In this document: one piece after another, positions 63,793 through 64,000 of the stretch
Layout of the letters: every line of letters begins with the position of its first letter
Position numbering within the stretch: the stretch's first letter is position 1
From: Hippasteria phrygiana
Taxonomy: Eukaryota > Echinodermata > Asteroidea > Valvatida > Goniasteridae
DNA: 64,000 bases
NCBI GenBank assembly: GCA_037893225.1
Contig: JAZGUH010000002.1
Location: 620,001-684,000, forward strand
Reading direction: 5' to 3'
Translations under genes and position numbers: made by a program
The notes under the pieces: generated by a model
The model's database searches: none
What the model was told of the DNA's origin: nothing
What the model saw: the letters and a program-made list of their open reading frames with translations, nothing else

Positions 63793-64000
63793 ATGAAATA
63801 TCAACCAAATACAGTAATTTTGACATGTATGGATAGCTTAGATCTGGCGCTACATGTTGCAATTATCGGCGGCTTCTTAGAGTTAACACTTGTGGAGAAA
63901 ATTCAAACCTCGCAATGTTTATTTTCTTTCCGGCCAACATCTGTGTACATATTACCGTCTATTTATTGCTCCATGCATGTCAAATTCCCTGGGGTATGGA
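63793..64000 (+). repeat. Partial last unit, class F2
   Basis: m1-m208 of a unit with a19, t72, c75, gg at m76-77, ttaaca, a155, g165 and a185. It follows E1, as F2 normally does, and is cut by the window edge. The array therefore continues beyond the window on both sides. Confidence 0.9.

Larger units (their letters stand above)
1..64000 (+). repeat. 232-bp satellite DNA array, entire window
   Basis: One head-to-tail array fills the window, with about 275 complete units plus a partial unit at each end. Unit starts (atgaaatat) fall at 54, 286, 518, 750, 982, 1214, 1445 and so on to 63793, spaced 232 or 231 bases. All units have the same orientation and none is interrupted by foreign sequence. 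One unit counted by hand has 89 G+C in 232 (about 38%). Every unit I read has an AGATCT at m48-53. The pattern (nucleosome-scale unit, nested higher-order repeats, copies differing at a limited set of sites) is that of eukaryotic centromeric or heterochromatic satellite DNA. The chromosomal location and species cannot be told from the sequence. Confidence 0.97.
62171..64000 (+). repeat. Irregular end of window
   Basis: Order: E3/E1 hybrid, P-like mosaic, D2, E1, K, D2, E1 with one extra t, and a partial F2 (63793-64000). K at 63097 follows E1 rather than E2, which is not seen elsewhere in the window. Confidence 0.82.

Noticed and set aside
54..63793. Hundreds of overlapping plus-strand open frames of 68-120 codons as genes
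   Set aside because: They repeat with the 232-bp period, overlap one another by about 130 bases, and the 113-120-codon ones mostly begin at TTG rather than ATG. Diagnostic substitutions freely change residues and one-base deletions shift the frame. They are shadows of a satellite unit whose length is not a multiple of three.
1..64000. CRISPR array
   Set aside because: The repeat is continuous at 232 bp with no unique spacers, and no cas genes are present.
1..64000. Transposon, retroelement or viral insertion
   Set aside because: Every base fits the 232/231-bp unit. No terminal repeats, target duplications or non-satellite sequence were found.
1..64000. Ribosomal RNA gene cluster, tRNA cluster or telomere repeat
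   Set aside because: The unit is far too short for rDNA, shows no tRNA cloverleaf sequence and contains no short telomere-type repeat run.
48..64000. A single simple HOR explaining the whole array
   Set aside because: No one period fits. 1,391, 2,318, 5,101 and 7,182 bp each hold only in parts, and several blocks are irregular.

Overview
The whole 64,000-base window is one uninterrupted tandem satellite array. I see no unique sequence, gene, RNA gene, mobile element or CRISPR array in it. The unit is 232 bp (a minority are 231 bp), about 38% GC by hand count of one unit, and every copy is in the same orientation. From the first base of the atgaaatat start used here (54) to the last one (63793) there are 275 unit lengths. 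The total is 61 bases short of 275 x 232, which matches my count of one-base-short units, so the parse is internally consistent. A 64 kb array of a nucleosome-scale unit with nested higher-order repeats (HORs) is typical of eukaryotic centromeric or other heterochromatic satellite DNA. Nothing looks bacterial or viral. I cannot name the species.

Numbering: m1 is the A of atgaaatat and m232 is the last base of the unit. The units differ at about 30 diagnostic sites, and the rest is nearly invariant. I name the classes A1-A3, B, C1-C2, D1-D3, E1-E3, F1-F3, G, H1-H2, J, K, L, M, N, O, P and Q; one example of each is listed. Main diagnostic sites: m19 (g/t/a), m72, m75, m85, m91/m95 (ttaaaa, ttaaca or ataaca context), m102, m110, the E cluster m137-m145, m155, m159, m165, m185, one g lost at m206-207, m215, m218 and m224.

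Layout: 54-3995 is an irregular mixture of classes. 3996-6777 holds two perfect 6-mers A1-B-C1-D2-E1-F2 (1,391 bp each). 5387-16284 follows a 22-unit, 5,101-bp period. 16285-23702 holds 6-mer-derived strings with several fusion units. 23703-26715 is a transition. 26716-36219 is dominated by a 10-mer F2-G-A3-H2-J-C2-E2-K-D2-E1 (2,318 bp). 36220-43169 is a 30-unit superrepeat. 43170-44096 restarts it for four units. 44097-52208 is an ~8.1 kb copy of 28803-36914. 50819-54062 is a 7-unit (1,622 bp) tandem duplication. 53136-60317 is the intact 31-unit (7,182 bp) form of the superrepeat, and a third copy starts at 60318 and breaks up after 62170. The end of the window is irregular.

The most interesting result is this hierarchy. 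The 31-unit superrepeat is itself three 10-mer-like modules (10+10+11). The 30-unit copy differs by one fusion unit (38768-38999) that removes exactly one 232-bp unit. Many fusion units have crossover points confined to short windows, so the array is a readable record of unequal exchange and conversion. Each unit also carries a near-perfect 14-bp inverted repeat and an almost invariant ~50-bp core, which are candidates for function. The short open frames look like by-products of the repeat. Everything here was read by hand, so class assignments of single units should be confirmed by alignment.
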